64,000 nucleotides of DNA from Neopusillimonas maritima (GCF_040930455.2 NZ_CP170494.1), one strand, 5' to 3'. Shown: positions 1-9,092, counted from the stretch's first letter. Numbers and translations: made by a program. The notes: generated by a model not told the origin, from the sequence alone.

Positions 1-1
1 T

Positions 2-826
2 GAGTCGCGTGGTGGGCAGGTGCGTTGTGATGCTGAGGTGGCTTCCATTACGGTTGCAGGTGGTCATGCCCGAGGTGTTCAACTGGCAAATGGGGAAACG
101 GTGCAGGCCGACCGCGTTTTGGCCAACGTGGCACCGCGCGCGCTGTTAAACATGCTGTCCGACCATAGCGGTGATGCTCGGTTCGATCAGGGTATGAAGG
201 CATTTCGACATGCGCCCGGCACGATGATGATTCATTTGGCCTTGTCCGATTTGCCTGCCTGGCAGGCGCAAGCGTTGCGTCAATTCGCTTATGTACATAT
301 CGGCCCGTCTATCGATGTATTGGCGCAAACCTATCAGCAGGCGATAGCGGGGTTGTTACCCAGCCAGCCTGCGCTGGTAGTAGGGCAGCCCACGGTTTAC
401 GACGCGTCCAGGGCGCCAGAGGGTAAACATGTGCTGTGGGTGCAGGTGCGCTGTTTGCCGGCACAGGTGGCGGGTGATGCAGCCGGTATCATTCAGGGCC
501 GTGCATGGGGCGACATAAAAGAGGCCTACGCCGATCGTGTCATACAGCAAATTGAACAATACGCACCGGGTTTGTCCGGCCTGATTCTGAAGCGTCATGT
601 GGTTTCGCCACTTGACCTGGAAGCGGAAAATCCGAATCTCGTGGGCGGAGATCAAATTTGCGGGTCACATCATTTGTTCCAGAATTTTCTCTTTCGCCCG
701 GTACTGGGTTTTGCCGATGGGCACACCCCCGTGAAAGGGCTGCATATGGTGGGGGCGGCAGTGTGGCCGGGTGCGGGCACCGGGGCGGGTTCCGGATATA
801 TGGTGGCACAAGACTTGCGGGGATGA
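2..826 (+). CDS. FAD-dependent oxidoreductase, phytoene-dehydrogenase-like, C-terminal part (start lies left of the window)
   Basis: The open frame runs to the first bases of the window without a stop, so the N-terminal FAD-binding Rossmann part lies outside. The visible 274 residues match, block by block, the C-terminal half of the oxidoreductase encoded at 6973-8559: GGQV near the start, ADRVLANVAP, SRAPEGKHVLWVQ, LEAENPNLVGGD and the closing GAGTGAGSGYMVAQ, which is the C-terminal FAD/substrate-domain signature of the CrtI/phytoene-desaturase-like family. It precedes an oligopeptide-type ABC importer and is probably part of the same pathway. The substrate cannot be named. The two copies are diverged paralogues, not a recent duplication. 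Confidence 0.85.
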   Translation, partial: ESRGGQVRCDAEVASITVAGGHARGVQLANGETVQADRVLANVAPRALLNMLSDHSGDARFDQGMKAFRHAPGTMMIHLALSDLPAWQAQALRQFAYVHIGPSIDVLAQTYQQAIAGLLPSQPALVVGQPTVYDASRAPEGKHVLWVQVRCLPAQVAGDAAGIIQGRAWGDIKEAYADRVIQQIEQYAPGLSGLILKRHVVSPLDLEAENPNLVGGDQICGSHHLFQNFLFRPVLGFADGHTPVKGLHMVGAAVWPGAGTGAGSGYMVAQDLRG

Positions 827-890
827 TTTGGGGTTAATACCAGTGGGTATTTCAACCTTCAAACATTAATATGAAAAGTAAATCGTCACT

Positions 891-900
891 TACTTAAGTA
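891..900. promoter_or_regulatory. 10-bp perfect palindrome upstream of the ABC importer operon (possible operator)
   Basis: TACTTAAGTA is self-complementary and lies 20 bases before the start codon of the binding-protein gene. A second inverted repeat, AATACC-agtg-GGTATT, lies at about 835-850 just after the stop of the preceding gene and lacks a U-run. Either could bind a regulator of the importer operon, but no regulator gene is adjacent in the window. Assignment as an operator is inference. Confidence 0.3.
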
Positions 901-919
901 CTAAAAAAGGGAACCCACC

Positions 920-2452
920 ATGAAGCAAACCCGACGCGACTTTTTGCAGTTCAGCATTACAGCTGCCGGTATCTCAGCGCTTGGTATGCCCGCCTTTGCA
1001 CAGAACGGCGGTAAAGATCTTGTTATTGCGTACAACACAGGGCTGCCCAGTTGGGATCCAACCACCGGCCCGTCGGCGGTAAACCCGAAACTGCAGGCTT
1101 TGTATCTGTCGGTTTTCGATCGCTTTATCCAACAAGAGCCCGACCTCAGCTTTTCCCCCGGTTTGCTCACCGAATGGGGCTTTACCGACGACAACAAGAA
1201 AGTTCGTATGGTGGTGCGTGAAGGGGTTAAATGGCACGACGGCTCCGACTTTACTGCGGAAGACGTCGCCTGGTCATTGGAACGCGCCGGCGATCCTGCC
1301 ACCGGAAATCCAGGTCAGTTTGTCTGGAAGAATTTGGCCAACTTTAAAGTAGACGGCAATGTCGTGACTGCCGATGTGGTGCAATTTGAACCCACTATTT
1401 TCAAATGGATGGCGTTCCTTACCGGTTATGTTTTGCCCAAGGCGTACTACGAGAAAGTGGGGGCGGAGGGCTTTGAAAAAGCACCGATCGGCACAGGGCC
1501 TTACAAGCTCGATGCCTACGAACGTGGCGCTTACATGCGCCTGGTGGCAAATGAGGACTACTGGGGGGGCAAGCCCGCGTTTGAGACGGTCACCATTAAA
1601 TTCGTGCCCGATGCGGCCAGTCGCGTTGCGGAAATCGAATCGGGTAACGCCCAGGTCACGATGGAAATTCCCTATGAAGAGTTTGATCGCCTGAAGGCAA
1701 AACCCGGTCTGAAAGGAGAGGCCTTCCCCATTGCCGACGTGGGTATGATCTTCCTGAACGATGTAGGCCCCATGCTCGACAAAAACGTTCGTTTGGCTGC
1801 GCATCATGCCATTGACAAACAGCTTATTATCGACCGTTTGTTGCGAGGCTACGGCGTACCATTGGCCACTTTGGAAGCGCCTGAATACGATGCCTTCGAT
1901 CCGAACCTGAAAATGGAGTACAACCCGGAAAAAGCCAAAGAATTGCTGGCTGCCTCGGGTTATTCAACCGAAAATCCGGTGAAGTTCACGATCCAGACCA
2001 CGCGTGGTTTCAAACCCAAAGACTACGAAATGATTCAGGCCATCGTGGGGATGTGGCGTAAGGTGGGCATCGAGGCCGATATCGAAATTTACGAAATTGC
2101 CAAGCATTTCGAATTACGTGCGGCCGACCAACTGGCTCCTGCTGCGTTCTATAACTGGGGTAACGCGATTGGTGACCCCACCACGTCAACCGGTCACGCC
2201 ATGTTTGGTCCTTCGCCGCACTCGGTATGGGACACCCCCGACCTCATCGAAAAAATCGGGCCCTTGTGGGCGGAACCTGATGAAGCCAAGCGAATCCAGG
2301 GTTGGAAAGATGTCAGTGCCTACATTTTGGAGAACGGTTACGTCATTCCGATTTTGCAGTACGTGCTGCCGGTTATTCATTCTGATAAGGTCGTGGTGCC
2401 GCCTACCGCAACGGGTGATGTCACCCCCGCTTCCATGAAGCCGGCGTCTTAA
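920..2452 (+). CDS. ABC transporter substrate-binding protein, family 5 (peptide/nickel/opine type), Tat-exported
   Basis: A 510-residue periplasmic binding protein of the SBP_bac_5 (DppA/OppA) family, which delivers peptides or other small organic ligands to a cognate permease. The N-terminus carries a twin-arginine signal (TRRDFLQF) followed by a hydrophobic stretch and an AFA cleavage site near residue 27, so it is probably exported folded by the Tat system. Family features include VREGVKWHDGSDFTAEDVAWSL (written here only as landmarks near residues 95-115) and GTGPYKLDAYERGAY near residue 195. It heads a five-gene importer operon. The ligand is unknown; the neighbouring cyclase and FAD oxidoreductases suggest an organic acid or amide rather than a peptide. 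Confidence 0.93.
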   Translation: MKQTRRDFLQFSITAAGISALGMPAFAQNGGKDLVIAYNTGLPSWDPTTGPSAVNPKLQALYLSVFDRFIQQEPDLSFSPGLLTEWGFTDDNKKVRMVVREGVKWHDGSDFTAEDVAWSLERAGDPATGNPGQFVWKNLANFKVDGNVVTADVVQFEPTIFKWMAFLTGYVLPKAYYEKVGAEGFEKAPIGTGPYKLDAYERGAYMRLVANEDYWGGKPAFETVTIKFVPDAASRVAEIESGNAQVTMEIPYEEFDRLKAKPGLKGEAFPIADVGMIFLNDVGPMLDKNVRLAAHHAIDKQLIIDRLLRGYGVPLATLEAPEYDAFDPNLKMEYNPEKAKELLAASGYSTENPVKFTIQTTRGFKPKDYEMIQAIVGMWRKVGIEADIEIYEIAKHFELRAADQLAPAAFYNWGNAIGDPTTSTGHAMFGPSPHSVWDTPDLIEKIGPLWAEPDEAKRIQGWKDVSAYILENGYVIPILQYVLPVIHSDKVVVPPTATGDVTPASMKPAS

Positions 2453-2473
2453 GGTAATACGTCAGGCTCCCTG

Positions 2474-2499
2474 GCGGGTGGTTCTTAAGAGCCACCCGC
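2474..2499 (+). terminator. Intercistronic hairpin after the binding-protein gene
   Basis: GCGGGTGGTTC and GAGCCACCCGC form an 11-bp stem with one G-U pair and a four-base loop, followed by a pyrimidine-rich TTTCTTTC. It sits between the binding-protein gene and the first permease. Hairpins in this position commonly stabilise the upstream mRNA or cause partial termination, so that the binding protein is made in excess over the membrane parts. Confidence 0.6.
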
Positions 2500-2527
2500 T
2501 TTCTTTCGCAATGCCGTTGTAGTTTTC

Positions 2528-3532
2528 ATGCTGAAACCCATTCTTATTCGTTTGGCCACAATGCTGGTAACGCTTGTTGGTGTGGCCATTGTGGTGTTTA
2601 TTCTTATTCGGGTTGCACCGGGTAATCCTATTGCCATGATGATATCGCCCGGTGCATCCGAGGCTGATATTGCCGCTTTAACCGCCTTGTATGGTCTTGA
2701 TAAACCCCTGGTTCAACAGTTTTTTATATGGGCCGGGGGCGTTCTTCAAGGTGATTTCGGAACGTCAATTACGTTAAAACAACCGGTTGCGGAACTGGTT
2801 TTGGCCCGTTTGCCCGCCACGTTGGAGTTATCGATTCTGGCGCTGTTGATTGCATTGGCAATTGGGGGTTTCACGGCGGTGTTGGGCGCGAAAGAGCGCG
2901 GTCGAAGCACTGAAACAGCGGTCGACCTATTTAACGGGGCTACGTTATCGATCCCCGACTTTTTGTGGGGTTTGTTGCTTATTTTGTTGTTTGGCGTGTT
3001 ATGGCCTGTGTTTTATATTTCCGGACGGGTTTCGCCGCAGTTGGATTTCGACTTCACTACCCATTTCTATTTATTTGAGGCATTGTTGCGCTTGCGTTTC
3101 GACGTTTTGCAAAACTTGTTGGCGCATATGCTGATGCCCGCACTGGCCTTGGCATTACCGTTGGCCGCCATTATTTCGCAGTTACTCAAGCAAAGCCTGA
3201 AAGAAATGCTGCAACTCGATTACACCGTTCTGGCGCGTGTACGAGGGTTTACCGAGACGCAAGTGATCTTGCGCGAGGCCTTGCGCAATGCGGCATTGCC
3301 CACGCTAACGCTAATAGGCGTGCAGTTCACGTTCTTGATCGGCGGCACTGTGATTGTCGAACGTTTATTTGCTTATGAAGGTTTGGGGAATATGGCGATT
3401 GATGCCGTCATAAATCGCGATTTGCCTCTTATTCAGGGCATTGTATTGATGTTTGCCTGCTTGTTTATATTGGTTAATTTGGTGGTCGATTTGCTCTATA
3501 CCGTCCTGAATCCGAGGTTGCGTCATGGCTGA
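2528..3532 (+). CDS. ABC transporter permease, DppB/OppB type
   Basis: A 334-residue inner-membrane permease (BPD_transp_1) with about six hydrophobic segments. It opens with a TM helix and the typical RVAPGNP motif, and has ASEADIAAL...YGLDKP near residues 48-65, characteristic of DppB-like proteins. The cytoplasmic EAA loop that contacts the ATPases is seen near residues 243-262 (LREALRNAALPTLTLIG). It overlaps the next permease gene by 8 bp, indicating translational coupling. Together with that protein it forms the heterodimeric channel of the importer. Confidence 0.92.
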   Translation: MLKPILIRLATMLVTLVGVAIVVFILIRVAPGNPIAMMISPGASEADIAALTALYGLDKPLVQQFFIWAGGVLQGDFGTSITLKQPVAELVLARLPATLELSILALLIALAIGGFTAVLGAKERGRSTETAVDLFNGATLSIPDFLWGLLLILLFGVLWPVFYISGRVSPQLDFDFTTHFYLFEALLRLRFDVLQNLLAHMLMPALALALPLAAIISQLLKQSLKEMLQLDYTVLARVRGFTETQVILREALRNAALPTLTLIGVQFTFLIGGTVIVERLFAYEGLGNMAIDAVINRDLPLIQGIVLMFACLFILVNLVVDLLYTVLNPRLRHG

Positions 3533-4400
3533 AGCGACATCCGGTGTATTGCGCGCTGAGCCCAGGGCAAGGGCGCGTCAGTTCAACTTTCGTCTTTGGT
3601 TGTCGGCGGGTTGGCTTACGGTGCTGGTACTGGCGGCCTTACTGGCGCCGTGGATTGCACCGCATAATCCGCTTACTCAGGACTTGCTGTACGGGCGGCT
3701 TCCACCTTTTGGGTTCGACGGCTATGAAGCGGGATATTACCTTGGTACTGACAGCCTCGGGCGCGATGTGTTGTCCCGCGTTATTTACGGTGCTCGGATC
3801 GCGCTGACTGTTGCGCTGGTCGCGGCAACGGCGGCCTGTGTTTTCGGTTCTGTATTGGGGCTGCTGGCGGGCTATTTCGGGGGTTGGGTCGACAGGGTGG
3901 TCTCCCGGCTGATCGACGTATGGATGGCATTTCCACCGGTTCTGTTTTCCATTTTGCTGGTGGCTGTGCTGGGCACGGGGCTGACATCCGTTATTCTGGC
4001 CATTGCGATTATCGATTGGACGCGTTTCGCCCGCGTCATTCGCGCTGAGGCGATGGTGCAAACACGCATGGATTACGTGCATTCGGCGAAAATCGGCGGC
4101 GCAACCCGTATGGGGACATTAGTGGGCGAGGTGATGCCTAACGTCCTTCCCACTATTGTGGCTTTATTGGCGCTTGAAATGGGGGTGGCCGTTATTGTGG
4201 AAGCCATTTTAAGTTTTGTGAACTTATCCATCTCTTCCGATTCGCCTACGTGGGGCGGTATGATTGCCGAAGGCAGAGCATCCATTCATTTCGCGTGGTG
4301 GGTGCTGGTAGCGCCATTGGTCGTGCTCTTCCTTACCGTGCTTTCCTTCAGCCAGTTGGGTGAAGGCTTGAAAGCGCAGTTTGACCCTTTGTCGAGGTAA
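3525..4400 (+). CDS. ABC transporter permease, DppC/OppC type
   Basis: A 291-residue inner-membrane permease and partner of the upstream DppB-like protein. Family landmarks are HPF/HNPL near residue 48 (APHNPLTQD), LGTDSLGRDVLSRVIYGAR near residues 72-90, and the EAA loop DYVHSAKIGGA near residues 184-194. The start codon lies inside the preceding gene, and the stop precedes the ATPase gene by a few bases. It is part of the importer operon; the ligand is unknown. Confidence 0.92.
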   Translation: MAEATSGVLRAEPRARARQFNFRLWLSAGWLTVLVLAALLAPWIAPHNPLTQDLLYGRLPPFGFDGYEAGYYLGTDSLGRDVLSRVIYGARIALTVALVAATAACVFGSVLGLLAGYFGGWVDRVVSRLIDVWMAFPPVLFSILLVAVLGTGLTSVILAIAIIDWTRFARVIRAEAMVQTRMDYVHSAKIGGATRMGTLVGEVMPNVLPTIVALLALEMGVAVIVEAILSFVNLSISSDSPTWGGMIAEGRASIHFAWWVLVAPLVVLFLTVLSFSQLGEGLKAQFDPLSR

Positions 4401-4405
4401 GCGAC

Positions 4406-5299
4406 ATGACACACATTAATAGTCAGCAGCCAACACTCGAGGTTAAGAATCTGAATGTCGCCCTGCGTGGGGGTCAGCGCTTGCTGCGTCAGGTTTCACT
4501 AGCGGTAAAGCCGGGTGAGGTTCGGGCGCTGGTGGGCGAAAGCGGGGCCGGTAAAAGCATGATCGGTAAAGCCGTGTTGGGTGTATTACCACGCAACATC
4601 GAGATCACGTCGGGTGAAATTCTTTTGCAAGGAGAAAATCTCGATCAACATAGTGCCGCACAGCGCCGTCAAACCGTTGCAGCCACCGCATCGCTTATCC
4701 CCCAGGATCCACTGACCGCCTTGAACCCTTCCCGACGCATTGGACCGCAAATTACAGAAAGGCTGGTGAAACGTTTGGGCTGGCGTCAGGATGCCGCCCA
4801 GGCGCGCGCTTTGGAGTTGCTCGAGCGCGTGTATATTCGTGACCCCAAACGGGTCATGTCGTCTTACCCGCACGAGCTTTCCGGTGGCATGCGACAGCGG
4901 GTATTGATTGCCGCAGCATTCGCGCCCAAACCCAAGCTTATCGTTGCCGATGAACCCACAACCGCGCTTGATGTGACTGTACAAAAGCAAATTTTGAGGC
5001 TTATTCGCGAACTGCAAGCCGAATCGGGCACGGCAGTACTTTTTGTGACTCACGACATGGGCGTTGTGGCCAAAATCAGTCAAACCGTGACGGTCTTGTT
5101 TGCAGGAAAGGTCATGGAAAGCGCTGATACCGCCAGTATTTTTGCCAACCCCCAACATCCTTATACGCGTGCGCTCATTAGCGCAACACCGCGCTACACT
5201 CATCCTGATGAGCCGATGCGGCCGGTGCCGGCGGAACTTATTACGGCGCTAGCGCAAGAAGTCGCGCTTTCCGACGTAAATGGAGGGTCGCATGGCTGA
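4406..5299 (+). CDS. ABC transporter ATP-binding protein, DppD/OppD type
   Basis: A 297-residue cytoplasmic ATPase. Walker A is GESGAGKSM (around residue 45), the ABC signature is LSGGMRQRV (around 154), Walker B is LIVADEPTTALD (around 175) and the switch histidine is in VTHDMG. The C-terminal extension with NPQHPYTRALISATPR is the oligopeptide-transporter type (oligo_HPY) tail. Its 3' end overlaps the possible upstream ATG of the next ATPase gene. It powers the importer together with the DppF-like protein. Confidence 0.93.
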   Translation: MTHINSQQPTLEVKNLNVALRGGQRLLRQVSLAVKPGEVRALVGESGAGKSMIGKAVLGVLPRNIEITSGEILLQGENLDQHSAAQRRQTVAATASLIPQDPLTALNPSRRIGPQITERLVKRLGWRQDAAQARALELLERVYIRDPKRVMSSYPHELSGGMRQRVLIAAAFAPKPKLIVADEPTTALDVTVQKQILRLIRELQAESGTAVLFVTHDMGVVAKISQTVTVLFAGKVMESADTASIFANPQHPYTRALISATPRYTHPDEPMRPVPAELITALAQEVALSDVNGGSHG

Positions 5300-6119
5300 G
5301 CCATTATTTTCGGTAAGGGATCTGCATCTTGCCTTGCCCGACATGACACGCAAGCCCTTATTCGGGCCTGCGCCGCGTATTGAAATTTTGAAGGGGTTGT
5401 CTTTCGATCTGCCGGCAGGTGAAATTACCGGCATCGTGGGTGAAAGTGGCTCGGGAAAGTCAACGTTGGGGCGTGTCCTGGTTCGGCTGCTTGGCGTGTC
5501 TTCCGGGCAGGTTCTATTTCGAGGTAAAGATATTTCGCATCTCGATGAGGTTCAGCTCAAACCCTTAAGGCGTGACCTGCAAATGATTTTCCAGGATCCC
5601 ATGTCGTCGCTGAACCCGCGTCATACGGTGGGCCGCATTGTGGCATCGCCAATCAAGCGCTATGGTATCGATGCTCCCGAGAAAAAAGCGTATGAAGCGC
5701 TGGAGCGAGTAGGCTTGTCGACGGCTTTTGCAAAACGCTATCCACATGAATTATCGGGCGGACAACGCCAGCGCGTGGGAATTGCGCGCGCGGTGGCGTT
5801 GAATCCTGCCTTTATATTGGCGGATGAAATTGTGTCCGGGCTTGACGTGTCGTCGCAGGCACAGGTGCTTACCCTGTTGCGTGGCTTGGCTGCTGATATG
5901 AATCTGACGATTGCGTTTATCAGTCACGACCTTTCCGTTATTCGCACCGTCTGTTCGCAGGTAATGGTGTTGAATCGTGGTGAAATTGTCGAGGCCGGCC
6001 GCTGTGATCAGGTTTTTGACGCCCCTCAAAGCGAAGTGACGCACGCGCTGATCGATGCCATTCCCTTGCCGGAAATGGATGATGAATGGTTTGACAGCAT
6101 TAAACTCGATAAGGTTTGA
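5292..6119 (+). CDS. ABC transporter ATP-binding protein, DppF/OppF type
   Basis: A 275-residue second ATPase of the importer. I start it at the ATG at 5292 because GGAGGG lies 5-10 bases upstream; an in-frame ATG at 5280 overlaps that ribosome site and is less likely. Walker A is GESGSGKST, the signature is LSGGQRQRV and Walker B is FILADEIVSGLDVS, with the usual proline after ADE replaced by isoleucine. The switch histidine is in FISHDLSV. The start overlaps the end of the DppD-like gene, so the two ATPases are translationally coupled. Confidence 0.92.
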   Translation: MAEPLFSVRDLHLALPDMTRKPLFGPAPRIEILKGLSFDLPAGEITGIVGESGSGKSTLGRVLVRLLGVSSGQVLFRGKDISHLDEVQLKPLRRDLQMIFQDPMSSLNPRHTVGRIVASPIKRYGIDAPEKKAYEALERVGLSTAFAKRYPHELSGGQRQRVGIARAVALNPAFILADEIVSGLDVSSQAQVLTLLRGLAADMNLTIAFISHDLSVIRTVCSQVMVLNRGEIVEAGRCDQVFDAPQSEVTHALIDAIPLPEMDDEWFDSIKLDKV

Positions 6120-6183
6120 TATTTGGATTAAATCGTGCGAAATTGTCGTTTAGATAATTGAGGTTTCAACTAAAGGAGAGAGT

Positions 6184-6963
6184 ATGAGTACCGCTACAAA
6201 TAATCTTGAGCAACTGGCTACCGGCAATTTCAAGGTGGTTGATCTTACCCACACTTTGTCGTCAGATTTTCCTGCCTTGCAATTGCCGCCGCAATTCGGC
6301 CAGGTCACGGCATTCAAAATGGAGACAATCTCTCAGTACAACGATGCCGGGCCGGCCTGGTACTGGAACAACTTTACCTGTGGCGAACACACGGGTACGC
6401 ACTTCGATGCGCCGATTCACTGGGTTACCGGTAAAGATCACCCCAACAACACAGTTGATTCCATCGATCCCAAGAATTTTATTGCGCCTGCAGTGGTCGT
6501 TGATGCAACGGCCCAGGTTGCGGAAAACGAAGATTGGGTGCTTACTGTTGATTATTTAAAGCAATGGGAAGATAAGCACGGCAAGATTCCCAAAGGCTGT
6601 TGGGTAATTTTTCGCACAGGTTGGGCTGACCGCCTCGAGAAAGATCCGGCTTCCTACGCCAACGTTAAGGAAGACGGCGCGCACACCCCTGGGCCTTCGC
6701 AAGAAGCCGTGGAGTGGATGATTAAAGAGCGCGATGTGTTGGGTTTCGGTGTCGAAACCATTAACACCGATGCGGGTCAGTCGTTCGGTTGGCCCATGCC
6801 GTATCCTTGTCACACACTCATGCATGGCGCCAACAAATACGGTTTGCAATGCCTGAATAATCTTGATCAGTTGCCGCCGACAGGGGCCATTATTGTGGCT
6901 GCACCGTTGAAGATCAAAGGGGGGTCGGGTAGCCCGTTGCGTGTGTTGGCACTGGTACCTTAA
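6184..6963 (+). CDS. Cyclase family protein (metal-dependent, kynurenine-formamidase-like)
   Basis: A 259-residue member of the cyclase/KynB superfamily, metal hydrolases that act on amides, cyclic imides or formyl groups. The metal-binding motif HTGTHFDAP is at about residues 77-85, preceded by VDLTHTLSSDFPA near residue 19, where the other conserved His and Asp residues of the family lie. There is a strong GGAGAG ribosome site 5 bases before the ATG. Sixty-four bases separate it from the importer operon and nine from the FAD oxidoreductase behind it. Import, hydrolysis and oxidation of one compound is the natural reading. KynB itself is less likely because no other tryptophan-degradation genes are nearby. 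Confidence 0.85.
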   Translation: MSTATNNLEQLATGNFKVVDLTHTLSSDFPALQLPPQFGQVTAFKMETISQYNDAGPAWYWNNFTCGEHTGTHFDAPIHWVTGKDHPNNTVDSIDPKNFIAPAVVVDATAQVAENEDWVLTVDYLKQWEDKHGKIPKGCWVIFRTGWADRLEKDPASYANVKEDGAHTPGPSQEAVEWMIKERDVLGFGVETINTDAGQSFGWPMPYPCHTLMHGANKYGLQCLNNLDQLPPTGAIIVAAPLKIKGGSGSPLRVLALVP

Positions 6964-6972
6964 GGTCAAATT

Positions 6973-8559
6973 ATGAGTAATCAAGCCCAGATCATTGTGG
7001 TGGGTGGCGGCATGAATTCGTTGTCGTGCGCCGCTCTTTTAGCCAAACGGGGAAAGTCGGTTTTAGTGCTAGAGCGTAACGATCGGCTCGGTGGCTGTAT
7101 TCGCACCGAAACGCTGTTCCCCGGCTTCACGCACGAGGTGTTGTCGTCGTGGTATCCGCTTTTCATGGGCGGCGGCGCGTATGCCGAGTTGAAAGATGAT
7201 CTGGCTGCGTTGGGTGTTGAGTTCGTGGCCAACGAGTACACCACGGGCATCGCCACACCCGACGGTCAGTTGTTGGCCTTAAAGCAGGATATCGAAGACA
7301 GCGTAAAGCGCATTAATGCCATTGCGCCGGGCGACGGAGACGCGTTCGGCGCAATGGCGGCCAAACTGTTCGAGCAAGACGCCGCACTGACATTCGGTTT
7401 GCTGGGTCACTCGCCCTACAGTGGTAAGGTAATGCGTTTGTTCTTTTCTGAATGGCGTAAGCGAGGGCTCGACGGTTTGTTGCAATTTACGTCGGAATCG
7501 GTGGAGTCATTCCGGCGTTGGTCGTATCGCGAGCTGAATTCCGATATTACCCGTGCCATGATGAGCCCCTGGGTGCTGCATTCGGGCTTGGGTCCCGACG
7601 ATGCCGGTGCCGCCTTAATGGGCAAACTTACCTTCGCCGCGGTTGTTGCCGGCGGCATGCCGGTGGTGAAAGGCGGCGGCCAGCGTTTGGTAGAGGCCCT
7701 GCAAACCTTTATTGAGCAGCGGGGCGGGCAGGTTTTAACCGGCACAGAGGTTGAGTCGGTTACCGTAAGCGGTTCAAGGGCGACCGGCGTGGTGGCCAAC
7801 GGTCAAGCATATCAGGCCAGTGAGGCGGTGGTTTGCAATGTGACGCCACCCCAGCTGTATGAGCGGTTGCTGCCAAATGTGCCTCAGAAACTGACTCAGC
7901 GGGCCAAAGGCTATCATTTTGGACGCGGCTGTATGCAGGTGCATTTTGCCTTGAACGGGCCTGCGCCTTGGCGTGATCCTGAAATGTTGAAAGTGCCTTT
8001 GGTGCACTTAACCGAAAGCATGGAGAACGTAGCGCTGTCTGTGGTGGAAGCCAATAATGGTTTGTTGCCGCGCTTGCCCACCATTGCCATTGGCCAGCCC
8101 GTTGCGGTTGATGCCGGCCGGGCACCGGAAGGTAAATGGATTCTATGGCTGCAACTGCAAGACATGCCTTCGCGGCTGAAGGGCGACGCTGCGGGTGAAA
8201 TTCAGGTGCCGTCCGACGGGCGCTGGAATGAAACCGTGCGCGAGGCCATGGCCGATCGAATTCAAAAGCGTATTGAAACGGTGTTGCCTGGGCTGGGCGA
8301 CTTAATTATTGGTCGTAAGACGTTTTCGCCTGGCGATTTGGAAGCCATGAACTGCAATTTGGTGGGCGGTGATCCTTATTCCGGCGTATGTTCGCCCGAT
8401 CAATTCTTTTGGTTGCGGCCGTTTGCGGGCAGCTCCGGCGCGCGCGGGCATCGTACACCATACAAGAATGTGTATCACATTGGCGCCTCTACCCATCCCG
8501 GGCCAGGTTTGGGGGGTGGTTCCGGGCAAATTGTGGCCGATATACTGGCGCGCAAATAA
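6973..8559 (+). CDS. FAD-dependent oxidoreductase, phytoene-dehydrogenase-like
   Basis: A 528-residue flavoprotein. The dinucleotide-binding motif VVGGGMNSLSCAALLAKRG starts at residue 9, followed by VLERNDRLGG, the classic FAD Rossmann fold of the CrtI/NAD(P)-binding_8 family. The C-terminus carries HIGASTHPGPGLGGGSG, the conserved FAD-closing motif. The carotenoid desaturase family is only the structural relative; no carotenoid genes are nearby. It is a diverged paralogue of the protein truncated at the left window edge, so the importer and cyclase are bracketed by two related flavoenzymes. Confidence 0.88.
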   Translation: MSNQAQIIVVGGGMNSLSCAALLAKRGKSVLVLERNDRLGGCIRTETLFPGFTHEVLSSWYPLFMGGGAYAELKDDLAALGVEFVANEYTTGIATPDGQLLALKQDIEDSVKRINAIAPGDGDAFGAMAAKLFEQDAALTFGLLGHSPYSGKVMRLFFSEWRKRGLDGLLQFTSESVESFRRWSYRELNSDITRAMMSPWVLHSGLGPDDAGAALMGKLTFAAVVAGGMPVVKGGGQRLVEALQTFIEQRGGQVLTGTEVESVTVSGSRATGVVANGQAYQASEAVVCNVTPPQLYERLLPNVPQKLTQRAKGYHFGRGCMQVHFALNGPAPWRDPEMLKVPLVHLTESMENVALSVVEANNGLLPRLPTIAIGQPVAVDAGRAPEGKWILWLQLQDMPSRLKGDAAGEIQVPSDGRWNETVREAMADRIQKRIETVLPGLGDLIIGRKTFSPGDLEAMNCNLVGGDPYSGVCSPDQFFWLRPFAGSSGARGHRTPYKNVYHIGASTHPGPGLGGGSGQIVADILARK

Positions 8560-8617
8560 GGCCCGGAAAGTCAGCCTGGTACCACCTGCCCCGCGCGGTA
8601 TCCGGCAGTCGTGCTAA

Positions 8618-8899
8618 TTAGTCTTGACGGCCGGTGACTTCAACCAGATGAAAACCAAACTGCGTTTTGACGGGGCCTTGAACGACGCCGACAGGTGCGC
8701 TGAATACGACCTCGTCGAATTCCCGCACCATTTGACCTCTGCCGAAGGTGCCGAGGTTGCCGCCATCGTTCGACGAAGGGCAGCGCGAGTTCTCTTTGGC
8801 AACCTGGGCAAAATCGGCGCCATTTTCAATAGATGTTTTAAGCTCGAGACAGCGGTCTTCGGTGTCAACAAGAATGTGGCGGGCTGAGGCTTGGGTCAT
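8618..8899 (-). CDS. ppiC: Peptidyl-prolyl cis-trans isomerase, small parvulin (PpiC type)
   Basis: A 93-residue single-domain parvulin without a signal peptide, so cytoplasmic. The Rotamase motifs are clear: ASARHILV at the N-terminus, GADFAQVAKENSRCPSS in the middle, GGNLGTFGRGQMVREFDEVVF, and QFGFHLVEV at the C-terminus. E. coli PpiC has the same length. It faces the FAD oxidoreductase gene convergently and stands alone, with its own ribosome site (AGGAGCTC) upstream. Confidence 0.93.
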   Translation of the reverse strand: MTQASARHILVDTEDRCLELKTSIENGADFAQVAKENSRCPSSNDGGNLGTFGRGQMVREFDEVVFSAPVGVVQGPVKTQFGFHLVEVTGRQD

Positions 8900-8967
8900 G
8901 TAGAGCTCCTTTTAAATTAGGCTTTCCATTATAAATGGCACGTCAAATGCAGATAAGGTAGATAAAA

Positions 8968-8995
8968 AAGCCCCTGATCATCAGGGGCTTGATTT
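8968..8995 (-). terminator. Rho-independent terminator of tRNA-Ser
   Basis: AAGCCCCTGA and TCAGGGGCTT form a perfect 10-bp stem with a 3-base loop. Read on the minus strand it is followed by a T6 run. It lies about 10 bases past the 3' end of tRNA-Ser. Confidence 0.9.
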
Positions 8996-9002
8996 ATTTA
9001 TT

Positions 9003-9092
9003 TGGCGGAAGCGGTGAGATTCGAACTCACGGAGGGCGCAAACCCTCGCTGGTTTTCAAGACCAGTGCATTCAACCGCTCTGCCACGCTTCC
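9003..9092 (-). tRNA. tRNA-Ser (anticodon UGA)
   Basis: On the minus strand the acceptor GGAAGCG pairs with CGCTTCC, followed by discriminator G and an encoded CCA. The anticodon loop reads CTTGAAA, giving anticodon TGA. A long variable arm (GCGAGGGTTTGCGCCCTCC region) is typical of a class II serine tRNA. The T-loop GTTCGAATC is present. The 90-base length includes CCA. Confidence 0.97.

Noticed and set aside
6184..6963. kynB (kynurenine formamidase) proper
   Set aside because: The metal motif fits the superfamily, but no tryptophan-degradation genes are nearby and the context is an ABC importer with flavoenzymes.
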